Origin: Priapulus caudatus | Lineage: Eukaryota; Priapulida; Priapulimorpha; Priapulimorphida; Priapulidae | Reading direction: 5' to 3' | Assembly: GCF_000485595.1 (NCBI RefSeq) | Contig: NW_014578284.1 | Span: 19,101 to 67,257, forward strand | DNA length: 48,157 nt | Shown: positions 32,441 to 43,134 of the stretch, piece after piece | How positions within the stretch are numbered: the stretch's first letter is position 1 | Layout of the letters: the number at the start of each line of letters is the position of its first letter | Translations under genes and position numbers: made by a program | Notes under the pieces: generated by a model | Told to the model about the DNA's origin: nothing | What the model saw: the letters and a program-made list of their open reading frames with translations, nothing else | Databases searched by the model: none

Positions 32441-33148
32441 ACAAGTTACAGATGGGACAATGCTGACAGATGAATCTATATATGCAGCATCGATACTATT
32501 AAAAGAACAGTTTCCAGAAATGACGGGACACAAGATCCAATACTTGGTCAGAAGATGTTCTTTGCAGTTGCTGCTGGAGACTTCCTTCAGATCTTGCATG
32601 ATGGAAATCTACATTGGATAACTGTTTCAAATATTCATTGCGAAAGCAACAGAGACACAGTGAATGTGTATGATTCACTGTACTCTACTATCCCAATGAA
32701 TATCAAAATGCAGATTGCATCTTTGATGTCCAAATCTGGCAACATAGTGATAAGGAAAAGGCCATTCCAGCACAAAACTGGTGGCGTTGATTGTGGCTTT
32801 TTTGCAATTGCCTCAGCTACAACATTATGCAATGGGGAGGATCCATCACGCCATAGATATGATCAGTCAAAAATGCGTCATCACTTGATTTCTTGTCTGC
32901 AGTCCAAAAAAATGTTACCCTTTCCTTCTACTCCCATAAGACTGCAAAACCTGAAAGTACGACAGATTGCAGCACTGCCCGTGTATTGCGAGTGCCGGCT
33001 TCCGGACAATGGTTCTGAAAGAATGATTGAGTGTAAAGACTGCAGAGAATGGTTCCATCAATCATGCCTAAAGATTGAGACCTCCATTTTCACTAATCAG
33101 ATGGATTGGTTATGTCCAAAATGCAAGGCAGACAGAGAATTTGGTGGC
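32441..33148 (+). pseudogene. Ulp1-type (C48) cysteine protease with C-terminal PHD finger, part of the MULE gene
   Basis: The protease region reads MLTDESIYAASILLKEQFPE. After a frame change near 32560 it gives FFAVAAGDFLQI, then HWITVSNI (catalytic His), VNVYDSLYST (Asp) and GGVDCGFFAIA (Cys), in the H-D-C order of SUMO-protease-like enzymes. Near the end a PHD-like finger follows: YCECRLPD, MIECKDCREWFHQSCL and WLCPKC. The 32555-33151 frame is uninterrupted. Ulp1 domains are known in some plant MULEs; in animals similar protease domains are scattered in TE-like genes. Whether it removes SUMO or a related modifier, or processes the transposase, is unknown. Confidence 0.75.
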
Positions 33149-33164
33149 TAGTTATACCCCCGAC

Positions 33165-33655
33165 AGTTACCTCGAGATACATCTTCTAGTCCTACGTCTA
33201 CTTTGTGCTACGTCTACCAATCACACGTCTACCAGTTACTCGTCTACCCGTTATACGTCTACCAGTTATATGCCTACCGGTTGTACATCTACCAGTCGCA
33301 CGTCTACCGGTTACACGTCTACCAGTTGTACGTCTACCACTTCTAGTTCCCTGTCTACCAGTGCTATGCCAACTTCGTGATAAGTCTACCAGCGCTTCGT
33401 CTACTTTGTGATACGTCTACCACTTCTACGGCTACCTCGAGATACGTCTAACAGCCCTAATAGCATTTATTTCCAGCCCTACGTCTACTTTGTGCTACGT
33501 CTACCAGATATACGTCTACCTGTCACACGTCTACCAAGTATACGTCTACCAGTGGTAAATCTGCCTGTTACACGGCTACCAGTCACACGTCTACCAGTTA
33601 TACATCTACCCGCTGTACATCTACCAGTTGTACGTCTACCAGTTGTTCTTGCATA
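33165..33655. repeat. 15-bp minisatellite (ACGTCTACCAGTTAT-type)
   Basis: About thirty degenerate units of the form tacgtctaccagt(t/c)a run from just after the stop of the Ulp1-PHD frame. The period is a multiple of three, so open frames (Thr-Ser-rich or Leu-Pro-rich) appear in several phases; these are not likely proteins. Confidence 0.9.
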
Positions 33656-33659
33656 ATAG

Positions 33660-34510
33660 CTTACAGTTGCGTTTTCATATAGAGCCGTACTGGTCTTATG
33701 ACAACCATCTGTGATTACCCTTTTTAAATCTCTTAAACTGTTTGTTTGATTGGGATGCGTGGTGCACTTTTTAAGTCCTCTGGGAGGGGGGGTATACAGA
33801 CAAGTTTATTCAATTTTGATCAGCTCAAACCAAGATGGTCACCATGTTGTCATCTTTGATTCTCATTGCAGGATGCTTTTTAATTTATAATATGGTTTTA
33901 CTGGCCGCTGGTATCGACTCCCTCGTCTAGTTATTGTATATATTAATCATTTGCTCTTTCCCTTCTGGCTGACAAATCAGAACATGACAAGGTGCTGTGT
34001 TCAAATTTCCAGCAAACTCTCTATTTACTTTCATATACACTACCAACCATTAATAAGTAGATATATGCAAAGCATACAAATTTTGACAATTTCTTAGCAT
34101 CTATTGCAATAAGCATAGCAATAGCAATTTCATTGAAAATTTTGGGCTAAATTTGAAACTTTTGACACAACATTTTAAATTCGAAAATTCACCCAAAATA
34201 ACAAACCCGAATGAAATTGAAATACATGTACATATTATAACTGGTAACTGGATTAACTATGCGATGCTAGTATCTGATTTCATAAGTATTTTCTGTGTTC
34301 ATTGTACTAATTATCGTAGGCAAACATATATTCTCTAATTTCAACTATGTTTTGCTACTAAATAAGTGAGTCCTAATGAGGGTGCTCCTTTTACATTATA
34401 ATGCAAATTTTGCTTCCATTAACACTACTCAGTTACCGTTTGCCATTTGCAGTTAAATTGGTGTGAGATCAGATTCACGTCGTACTATTAATTCACAAAA
34501 ATTAAGTCTT
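33660..34510. other. Non-coding stretch without supported features
   Basis: The stretch is AT-rich, and I see neither a coding exon nor a clear repeat. A hAT left terminal repeat would be expected near the end but was not found. Confidence 0.6.
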
Positions 34511-34515
34511 ATTAG

Positions 34516-35641
34516 TTGCGGACCATGAGCGGATCTATGCGAGGAACAGCAGCTCGAATAAAATCGCACAACGACAAAGCAATATACACACACTGTTCCT
34601 CCCATAAACTTAACTTGGCTGTTGTCAAAGCTCTGTCATTGCCAGCGGTGCGAAACATGTCTACTACAGACAAAATTGTGAGCTTTTACAATTTGCCTCC
34701 AAAGCGACAGCACAACTTGGAAACTTGGATTGATGAAGTTTCTGGAGATAATAAGTCCCGCATCAAATAATTGAAATCTTTGTGTAAAACACGATGGGTG
34801 CAGCGGCATGATGCTCTGAATGTCTGTGTAGATCTATTTGAAGCTATAGCCAATTCACTGGAAAACATCTCAACACATCCGGCAGACTGGGTTGGAAATT
34901 CAGTCACTGAAGCCAAATGCCTTCTCTCTGCAATCACCAAGTTTGAATTTGTTGGAGCACTTGTTGCTACACGAGATGTACTGTCTTACCTTCACCCAAT
35001 CAGCATAAGTCTACAGTCAAACACATTAGAAATTGTGAATGCCATGCGTGAAGTTCAAGAAGTAATCAAAGCACTTGAAGAGTCACGCGCCAAAGTGGAT
35101 GATTTTCACAAAGATCTGTTCATCAAAATAATCGACCTGGCCAAGTCCGTCAACGTTGATCCATGTGTACCACGTGTTGTGAATCGCCAAAATTACAGAC
35201 CAAACATTCCTGCAGAAAGTCCACAAGAACATTACAAACGAAACTTGACAATACCGATACTGGATGAGATCATTGCAGCTCTACACGACAGGTTTGGCGA
35301 GGAACAGATCGCATGTATTGAAGGAATATCCATCGTACCGAGTATGATGGATATCATCTGCAGCCACAATGAAGGTCATCGACAAGGCTTTCTTTCCAAA
35401 TCTGTATGTGCTGGTGAAATTGGTGTGCACATTTGCTGTCACCAGCTGCGAATGCGAGCGCAGTTTCAGTTCTCTTCGCAGACTCGAAACCTACTTACAA
35501 ACAAACATCGGACAAGAACGGTTAAGTGGCTTGGCACTAATGACGATTCACTACGAAACGCAGATAGACTTGAAATGGGTTACGGATAAGTTCGCCACAA
35601 AACACCCACGCCGTATGCAACGAACAAATCTTCTTGAATGA
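34516..35641 (+). pseudogene. hAT transposase (DUF4371/P52rIPK-like), stop and frameshift
   Basis: The frame reads SGSMRGTAARIKSHNDKAIY, THCSSHKLNLAVVKALSL, a TAA stop at 34768-34770, then CKTRWVQRHDALNVCVDLFE and a long helical insertion region. A shift near 35360-35440 moves the C-terminal dimerisation domain to another frame (VTSCECERSFSSLRRLETYL, IGQERLSGLALMTIHYE, stop at 35639-35641). Part of the usual segment before that domain is missing. The family matches 52-kDa-repressor-like hAT proteins common in invertebrates. The N-terminal zinc finger and first catalytic segment are absent, so the copy is 5' truncated. Confidence 0.85.
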
Positions 35642-36186
35642 CTTTTTACATACACCTTGTGTGTTTTGTGTTACTGAATTAAGCCTTGCCCGGCTTCCCC
35701 CGTCAGTTATAAACCTGTAAACGTGATGTATGTAATAAAACACCATTCATAACAATTTGAATATCTTTTGTTTTGGAGTGAAAGTGTGAATGATGTGCAC
35801 ATATAATGTTTAATGGTATTATTTTTTCTGGCACAGTCCTGGTTTGCTTGGGCACCAGCTAGTTCTACAAATATGGTCTACTTTCACATTTAAAGCATAA
35901 GTTTTTCTTGGTTTCAGTAAAACTTCCAACTTGCTTACAATATATTCAAAAGATGTATAGGCCTAGTGTCCATACAGAGTATCTATTTTGAAAACGTCTT
36001 AATATAAAGTGATTAAATCCTGCAAAAATAATCCTTATGTATGCACTAGAATTATCCTCAGGAGCCTTCTATTTACAAAATTTTCTCGGGAAAATTTAAA
36101 CCCGAACCCCCAGCCGGTTTGGCTGCGCTCGCTTGCCGAACCACTACAACAGAAATATCATGACTTGTGACCCCCCTTCAGACATT

Positions 36187-36202
36187 CCTGGATCCGCCCC
36201 TG
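36187..36202. repeat. 3' terminal inverted repeat of the hAT element
   Basis: The sequence cctggatccgcccctg is the complement of CAGGGGCGGATCCAGG, a typical start of hAT elements of this group. It lies 545 bases after the transposase stop. The 8 bases after it (gttgcagt) would be the target duplication, but no matching left end was found. Confidence 0.65.
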
Positions 36203-36728
36203 GTTGCAGTGGTGACAATTGTTGGTTATTTTACACGATCTTATAGTTTATTAGGCCTACTGCCCCCTCCCCTGTTTTATATGATATTCAGTAATTGTTT
36301 CACTCTTACGTTATTCAGTATTCAAATGTATTTTAAATTTACAATAAAATTGATTGATTTTACGTTTACAATAGTGTGTTTAAACTTGTATTACGTTATT
36401 CAGTAACGCCATAAGGACCCACAAAAAGGCATCAATCTCACAAAACAGTGAATTTGCAGAGATCACAAAAGTTGCAGTGTAGATTGTATGGCTTTCTGGT
36501 TTCCAGTTAAAGGAATAACAGTAGTGACCGGGGGCTCCGCTCTCCCATGCTAATGTTACACTCATGACAAGAGAAGTTTACTATGAAAAATTATGTGACA
36601 GTGTTACGAACAAATACTACTGTTACAGTAGTTTTAGGCTGGACAAAATCTCAGTTTATGAAAGCAAACTATATTATTCATTTTTTTATCAAATTATCGA
36701 AATAAAAAATTAAAAGCAAAATATCGAA

Positions 36729-37902
36729 TTTAATCCTGGATAATCACGAGTCCCACATCTCATTGGAGGTCATTGATATTTGCAGAGAACAGGGAATTCA
36801 TCTGCTTACCCTTCCACCGCACACCTCTCATCGGTTGCAACCATTAGACAAAACGGTATATGGCCGTTTAAGCGACAATTCAATCGCACGTTGGATGGAT
36901 GGATGCGTAGCAATGTTGGGAAAACATTCACCATCTACAACATACCAGAGATCGTAACTACAGCATTCTCTGCTGCCATGTCACATGACAACATTGTGTC
37001 CGGTTTTCGCTCAACCGGGATATTTCCGTTCAACAGAGACATATTTCCAGAATGCGACTTTGCGCCATCAGCAGTAACAGATCGACCAATGCAACAAGAA
37101 GCGGTGGAGGTTTCAAATTAACAAACTGCACAACAGAACGCACCACTAGCATCCACCAGCACTACGAGTAGGCATAGCCCTGTACCGGCAGATATGGCCC
37201 AAGCACGAACAGCTATTTCTCAGACTGAACCACAAGCATCTACCAGCGATGAAGTTGGCTACATATCACCATCAGATATACTCCGATTCCCTAAAGCACA
37301 AGCTCGCAAAACATCCAATCGAGGGCGAAAAAAAGGTAGTACAAGAATCCTGACAGATACACCAGAAAGGGCTCGTGTAATAGCAGAGTTAAGAGAAAAA
37401 GAAGACAAGCAACGCATTGCTAATGAGAAAAAGCAGCGCACTAAGGATAGAAAGCAAGCAGAGATGGCGGGAAAACCGAAGCCTAAGTCTAAGAGAAGAC
37501 TAGTGGTGTCAAGTAGTAGTTCAGAGTCAAGTAGTAGTTCAGTCGGCTGAGGAGATAGATGAACGGAGTGATGAGCACCTTAATGTTGGAACAGAGATAT
37601 TAATTGATGATTTTGTCTTGGTTCGATTTGTTGGGAAGAATAAGGAGCACTACTACATTGGTTGTGTGGACGAAACTGATGAAGCTGTTGGTGAGTTTGC
37701 AGGCCAATTCATGCGACGAGGGCCAGTTGTCGAAAAACTCAAAACAAAGCCGACATTTATCTTCAAAGATAATGACGAAAGTACCTCTAAGAGAAAAAAT
37801 GTAACAATGAAACTGCCTGTTCCCATCAAACTTGGGGGGACCGCAAGACGAAATGAAGTTTTCGTATACCCTTGCAACCTCGATGCTTGGAACGTGGAAT
37901 AA
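36729..37902 (+). pseudogene. pogo/Tigger-like DDE_1 transposase, C-terminal half
   Basis: The copy starts inside the nuclease at LILDNHESHISLEVID (second catalytic Asp), then HLLTLPPHTSHRLQPLD (third Asp), a one-base shift near 36860, WPFKRQFNRTLDGWM and IVSGFRSTGIFPFNRDIF. A TAA at 37119 interrupts, and the frame continues with a basic region (NRGRKKGSTRILTDTPERAR) and a Ser-rich stretch. In another frame it ends with a domain typical of these proteins (DDFVLVRFVGKNKEHYYIG, LPVPIKLGGTARRNEVFVYP). The helix-turn-helix and first Asp are missing, so it is 5' truncated as well as broken. Confidence 0.85.
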
Positions 37903-38149
37903 AACCAGATCTTATTATTAATCTTTATGATTTGTCCAGGACGAGGTGCCAGTGCCCCGTTGACAATAATTAAATGTCTGCCTAAAATAGGAAGATTTGT
38001 TATTGTTAAAAAATTGTTCATTTAAATTGTTCATTTATGAAACATGGTGAATATATCATTGGTAATTCTTCATGACTTTTTGGTGTTGTAAATTCAAGTT
38101 GATGTCTAAGGGTGTATTTAAACAAATTTGGGGTATACATTTCACACCT

Positions 38150-38460
38150 GTCATGCTCTAGTCATTACAGGAAAGCCTAAATTCCAGTGTGAATACTTCG
38201 TCACAACTTACCCCCGTATGGCCAACTTACCCCGTGACCTGGCTCAACTTACCACATGGCGCAGGTAAGTTGAGCCGATTTGCCTTTATTTAGGCCTAGT
38301 ATTTCGAAAGTGTTAGTAATAATTATACCAGAAACCTAGCTAATATCAAGGCTACTTATAACCATAATGTATGACACAAATTATTTGTATCTACCTGGTT
38401 TGGTTAGTGAGCTATGAGCTCAGATGTAAAAAATGGCTCATCTTACCCCAGTCTCCCTTA
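38150..38460. repeat. TAAGTTGAGCC-type inverted repeats, possible 3' end of the Tigger element
   Basis: A perfect 13-base inverted repeat (GGCTCAACTTACC, 38241-38253 with 38264-38276) surrounds a 10-base loop. Related blocks are caacttaccccg (38223) and ggctcatcttaccccag (38432-38448). GGCTCA.CTTACCCC text is common at ends of Tigger-like elements, and the transposase lies just upstream. The exact end is uncertain. Confidence 0.5.
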
Positions 38461-38780
38461 TGACTCAGTAACGGGTATGGAGGCAGCCATCTTGTAAACA
38501 AAGGCTCTCAGATATAATTACTATAAAAGTGTTAGAATAGAGTATAACTATGTATTTGTCACTATTAATACTCCTAAAATTTCAACATGTGATATGCTAT
38601 ATTTCTTGGTGCGATATAGATAGCTTTGATAGATTTACATAAAGAAAATAGTGCCACAAACCTAACGCGCATGTAGTCTAAGTAGTGCTGCTGTCCCGGG
38701 ACACCTGAGCGTCCATCCGGGTAACCAGCTGGCAGAGTATAGAAGTCGGCAGGAAAGCGCCAGAAAGTAGTCAGTCACCG
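38458..38780. repeat. Segmental duplicate, clean copy
   Basis: The sequence tatgactcag..gggtat..ggctctcagatataattact and following text recurs at 41250-41660 with many small insertions and deletions. Confidence 0.75.
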
Positions 38781-38843
38781 GACTGATTCACTAGGACCTC
38801 AGACTAGGACAGGAAGGAAACCAGGACTTATCCTTTCGGAGCA

Positions 38844-39223
38844 ATTCGGAGACGGAGATTGTGCGCCGACATTCGGAGCAGCTCTTTTCCCGTAGGGTAA
38901 GTGTATTCGGAGACGGAGATTGTGCGCCGAGATTCGGAGCAGCTCTCTTCCCGTAGGTTAAGAAGATTCCGAGACGGAGATTGTGCGCCGAGATTCGCAG
39001 CAGCTCTGTTACCGTAAGTTACGTGTATTCGGAGATGGAGATTGTGCGCCAAGATTCGGAGCAGCTCTGTTCCCGTAGGTTAACTAGATTCAGAGGCTGA
39101 GACTGTGCGCCGAGATTCGGAGCAGCTCTGTTCCCGTAGGTTACGTGTATTCGGAGACGGAGATTGTGCGCCGAGATCGGAGCAGCTCTGTTCCCGTAGG
39201 TTACGTGTATTCGGAGACGGGGA
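38844..39223. repeat. 61-bp minisatellite, six units
   Basis: Unit starts (attcggaga.gg.gattg) lie at 38844, 38905, 38966, 39027, 39088, 39149 and a partial at 39209. Each unit contains attcggag twice and the block cagctctgttcccgtaggtta. The array runs directly into the C2H2 coding region. Confidence 0.95.
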
Positions 39224-39256
39224 TAATGAGAATCGGAAACCGAAGAGGCGCAATGC

Positions 39257-40255
39257 TGTACGGCGGTCGGATGTAGAAAAACGTTTAAGCGTCGGAACCT
39301 AAAACGGCACTTACAGGAGCAGCATGGGCCTATTGTTCGGAGATTTGTCTGCCCTTACTGCGACCAGCTGAGGCAAGCAGGCGTGACGACATCGGGAAGC
39401 ACATCCGCAAATGGCACCAAGACAGGCCACCAGTGGATCTTGCAACAATACAATATGTTGAGTCTCGCAGAGGGGAGCTGAATAGATAATCAGCTACACC
39501 AGTCGCACCTGCAACTGCCACCAGGAAAGTGGACAAGGAAGCAAGTAAGAAAGAATAAGTCAGCACAAAGAGAAGAAGGATCGACTACCCTAAGGTCAAT
39601 AGAAGAAAGCCTACCAGAAAGGAGAAGGAAATGGACCCTGCATCACCACGACCCAATACACCCACATGTTAGGCCTTCCTCGGGAAGAGATGACCTCAAC
39701 CCCAATAAAGTTGCCGATAATAACATCAATACCATCAGATCAGCCTGGAACCTTGCTCTCCTAGGCACGTCTCCTGGAATGGAGCTAAGACAGAAGTACG
39801 GGAGGACAAATCTACGAATGAAGCGACTGAAAGATAGGATAGGAAAATTACAGGACTTAAAGCAGGAAGAGGTACTTAGCAACCGGTTACGAGACGAAAT
39901 AAGGAAGGAGGAAGAGAGCATTGTAAAGGAGGACAGAAGACGAGTGTGCGAGATGGAACAGAGATGTAGAGAGAAGAAAGGAAAATAGAGGAGGCTGGCA
40001 GCAGACGCTAGCTAGGAAGGAGGAGTTGATTAAGACCTCCAGCACCACGTGCAGGAGATGAAGGCTACGGCGGCAATACACAAACAGGACCCCATCGGTC
40101 ACCTGAGCAAGGAGCAGGTGCTGGACCTCCTGCGCTCCAAGGGATGGGACCTGGCCGTGAAGAAGCCGACAGAGCAGGATAGGAATCTAATCATCTCCAG
40201 CTCCAACTCCAGCGATACCTCTAGCGACAGCGGTTCATCCAGCGAGGCAGAGTAA
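39257..40255 (+). pseudogene. Two-finger C2H2 protein with coiled coil and acidic Ser tail (unknown family)
   Basis: Finger 1 (39257-39325) reads CTAVGCRKTFKRRNLKRHLQ..H, a canonical C4C12H5H layout. Finger 2 (39350-39417) has CPYCDQLR and, after a frame change near 39375, RRDDIGKHIRKWH. Further pieces in several frames give a charged coiled coil (MELRQKYGRTNLRMKRLKDR, then IGKLQDLKQEE, about 39779-39985) and a last part (HLSKEQVLDLLRSKGWDLAV) ending in an acidic Ser-rich tail (SSSNSSDTSSDSGSSSEAE, stop 40253-40255). I do not recognise the family. It could be the first open frame of a retroelement or a TE-associated DNA-binding protein. No ATG is convincing at the 5' end, which is embedded in the minisatellite flank. 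Confidence 0.45.
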
Positions 40256-40259
40256 ATAT

Positions 40260-41250
40260 GGCGTGGATATAGTTCACTAAAATGTGATTGTATATCAGGT
40301 ATTTTATAAATTTATAAGTTGTGATGTAAAATTTATATGAAGTGAAAACTAAAACGATGTGATCGTAGTGGGACGTATACACAGTAGTATTATGCTAAAG
40401 TCTTGTCTCTTATCGAGATATTACAGTATATAAAATGTTAATTGACATAACTTGTCGATATAAAAATGTGTGTATAACAAACATTTCGTTTTAAAAGTCA
40501 CCCAACTCATCTGGGGACAGATGACTTTAAACAGCGTTCAAACGCGAAACACGAGTATAGACTCGTTCGAACCTGCAAAACGGCAAGCGGGCCGGAAACA
40601 CGAGTATACTCGTGCAAACAAATAAAAATAATAATCTTAAGAAAAATTTGACAGCGTTTACTATGTTCTCCTATATGATGGCTAGGGGCATAATAAGCTT
40701 AGTACATTTAACAAGCGTCATTGTTAAACCCGCACGTAGTAGAGTGAGCATAATTTAAACAATACCTTTAGCTTGTTTGTTTGGAAGCTTATTGTTGGGA
40801 GTTTTTGGGACAGAGGTACTGTTTTTTACGTTCAACCTCTGCCAAAGGGCGTTTGACCGCCGATGTTTTTGTGTCGCTTGTGTGTTTTTATGTCTGTAAA
40901 GTTGTGTTTGATTTGATAGATCACTGTGATAGATTCGCCGGTATGTTTTTGATGTTTGACGGAAGTTTATATCTTATATGTGTAACTAGCTCACTTAATT
41001 ATAAATCACATTTTATAGGCTAGTATAAACCCTTTGCCAAAAACATTTTGTGTAATAGGTGCCCTAACGGTAAAACGCGAAAATCTCAGCAGCAGGCGGT
41101 AGAATACATTTGTTAACCCAAGGCAGCGGTTGACGTGTTAAGGAGGGGAGAAAGTGTGATTGATTCTGCTTTATCAATCTATATTCAGCAGGTGGGCTAT
41201 AGACAGATTAATGTGATGTATATTATAGTCATTTTCAGCGTACCGACCTG
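40260..41250. other. Non-coding stretch with short palindromes
   Basis: No gene is supported. A perfect 16-base palindrome CACGAGTATACTCGTG lies at 40599-40614, and an imperfect sister site (cacgagtatagactcgt) lies near 40550, both preceded by gaaa. Confidence 0.65.
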
Positions 41251-42485
41251 TATGACGCAGTAAACTGGGTATAGGCTCTCAGATATAATTACTAATAAAA
41301 GTGTAGAATAGAGTAATCGACTATGATATTATGTGACCTATTAAAAACTCCTAAAATTTCAACATGTGGATATGCTATGATTTTTCTTTGGTGGGCGGAA
41401 TACTAGATTTAGACCTTGAGTGTAGATTCCTTGTAGTCATTCAGAGAAGGCAATCAGTTTGGGCCCACATGGAAGCCCCTAAATGCGCATGGTCTTATCT
41501 ATAATCCTACCAGTAGTCGCTGCTGTCCGGACACCTGAGGCGCACATCTGGGCAGCTCCGGTTACGCGTCCCAGCGTGCATGAGCTATAGAAGTTCGACG
41601 AGAAAGCTGTGTCCAGAGGACAGCAGTCCAGTCACGACTTGATTCGACAACTAGCGACATTGCGCCATTAGTGCAGTTGTAACTGGGCACTCGAAATTTT
41701 CTTTGATTGTAAATTAATCAACAACAGGCGAAATGCGACATCAGGAACACAACAGAGTTAACATAATACTACATCTTCTGAAATTTTTGTTAGGCAGTGA
41801 GTTAAGCAATAGTAGTAGCGAGAGGATAGAGCCGGAGAAGTTTAGTTATCGCCGCGATCCCGAACCTTACATTTAAAGAGAAGGGACAGGCTCATTTTAA
41901 CTAAATCCCTGCTTAGGGTAGAGAAAGTGGCTAATCGCGAGACGGCCGAAATTGGCGGACCTCGATGATTCGCAGCAGCTTCGTGTTTACTCCGGATAGT
42001 GGACTTAAATAAAGTTATTCTTCACGAGACCGAGCAGCTCTGATATAGCCGAGACTCTATATAGCAGCCTGGCAGTGGAAATGATTCTAGATTGAACTGA
42101 AATGATGGAGTTAACAACATTCACTAACTTCTTCCCACGGAGCCTATGAGACGAACGTTCACTTGCCTCGCCTGCTGTCAACATGTACTACGATAACTCT
42201 GGCCCGGAGCACGGTCTCGGGTGTTTGGGCCGGACGTCTCTTCGCGGTATTTTTTTCTTCACTAGAGCTTAAGTCCCTTATTACACAGCTAAAGGTCTGA
42301 GTACTAGTGCGTGCCGAGATCGTAACTAGCTGATAAAATGGATATTATAATGGAATAGAGCTCGTGGTGTCTCAGCTGTTAGGCATATATAGCATGATAC
42401 ATTCGAGAACTACTACTCAAAACATCGAAACAAGACGGAGATTGTGCACCAAGATTCGAGCAGCTCTGTTCCCGTAGGTTAAGTA
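41250..42485. repeat. Segmental duplicate with dense small indels
   Basis: The order of landmarks in 38458-38780 and the minisatellite is repeated: tatgacgcag, ggctctcagatataattact (41271), cctaaaatttcaacatgtgga (41351), cacctgag (41530), and one minisatellite unit (42436-42480, acggagattgtgcaccaagattcgagcagctctg). Differences are dominated by one-base insertions and deletions. No gene is seen. Confidence 0.7.
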
Positions 42486-43130
42486 GCACTACTGATAGGT
42501 CACAGTATAAGATTACGGGTTGAGCACCTACCTCATAAAAGTTTGTTTATACAAGTAGTAGACATGCTAAGTGTTTTTTTTACTTCAAATCATGCTACAA
42601 ATGTCCCCTTTGGCATAGAAGTTTCTTAGAACCCTAGGAACAAAATTATCCAAAGACACTCGTTCTATCTCAAAATCCAAGATGGCCGCCCGTGGCCATT
42701 TTGGAAAACTTGGCCGACTCACAACTCCTGAAGCGTTTGTCATAGAAACTATTGTGACACGTTTTTTTAGCTAATTTGAGGTCACTGAATTAATTTTTGG
42801 CATTAATTTTGTATTTGGAATACATTTAGAGGTGAAATCTAGAAAATAATACACAAAATTGGCAATTCGAGAAAATTTATGACAACAAAATTTAGGGGCA
42901 TTTTGATACTAGAGAAAGGAACTGAGACTTAGGCTATCCTTAAAAAATTATATTCGTACACATGCCATTGTATCAAGCAAGCTAGACAATGCGTCCTAGA
43001 CAATGTATCCAGACAATGAATGTTTGATCGATCGCCATGACACGCCCTTTGAAGGTCAGACATTACATCACTACACGCAACCCAGCTACTGCAAACATTT
43101 CTAATTTCTGTTGTTGTCTTTAGGTTAGTT
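42486..43130. other. Non-coding stretch with a short inverted repeat
   Basis: CCAAGATGGCC (42677-42687) and GGCCATTTTGG (42694-42704) form an 11-base inverted repeat with one mismatch around gcccgt. Nothing else is recognised. Confidence 0.6.
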
Positions 43131-43134
43131 AATA

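Larger units (their letters stand above)
29368..33148 (+). pseudogene. MULE transposase + SWIM + Ulp1 protease + PHD, single large gene with frameshifts
   Basis: Exon 1 (29368-29603) encodes DLHNLRQKMRKEQYGD. Exon 2 starts at 30171 in phase and gives LMMDGTYCTNKLRMPLYTLLV (first catalytic Asp). A stop at 30349 and a one-base shift near 30345 precede AGYCFAINEKRATLQAI, CVIVDKDLNEINAI (second Asp), CKFHVLQAVKRE and NTTNNRLESHHQKIK (Glu). A SWIM-like motif follows (CQCTLKQSMKLPYRHMFAAR), where the Cys before Arg-His is Tyr. After a shift near 31140 comes a long Ser/Thr/Pro-rich linker with an internal duplication, then a Ulp1-type protease and a PHD finger. ZSWIM-like and MULE transposases share this core; the protease and finger are accessory. 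I count at least five frame breaks, so it is not functional as assembled. Confidence 0.75.

Noticed and set aside
33075-33656. Thr/Ser-rich and Leu/Pro-rich repeat proteins
   Set aside because: They are frame readings of the 15-bp minisatellite; several phases are equally open.
38828-39302. Arg/Ser-rich open frames over the 61-bp array
   Set aside because: They come from the minisatellite and shift frame with each 61-base unit, so no continuous protein exists.
40781-41023. Cys/Phe-rich open frame that could be read as a small secreted protein
   Set aside because: It lies in AT-rich non-coding DNA; the hydrophobic residues follow from T-rich composition and no signal peptide layout is seen.
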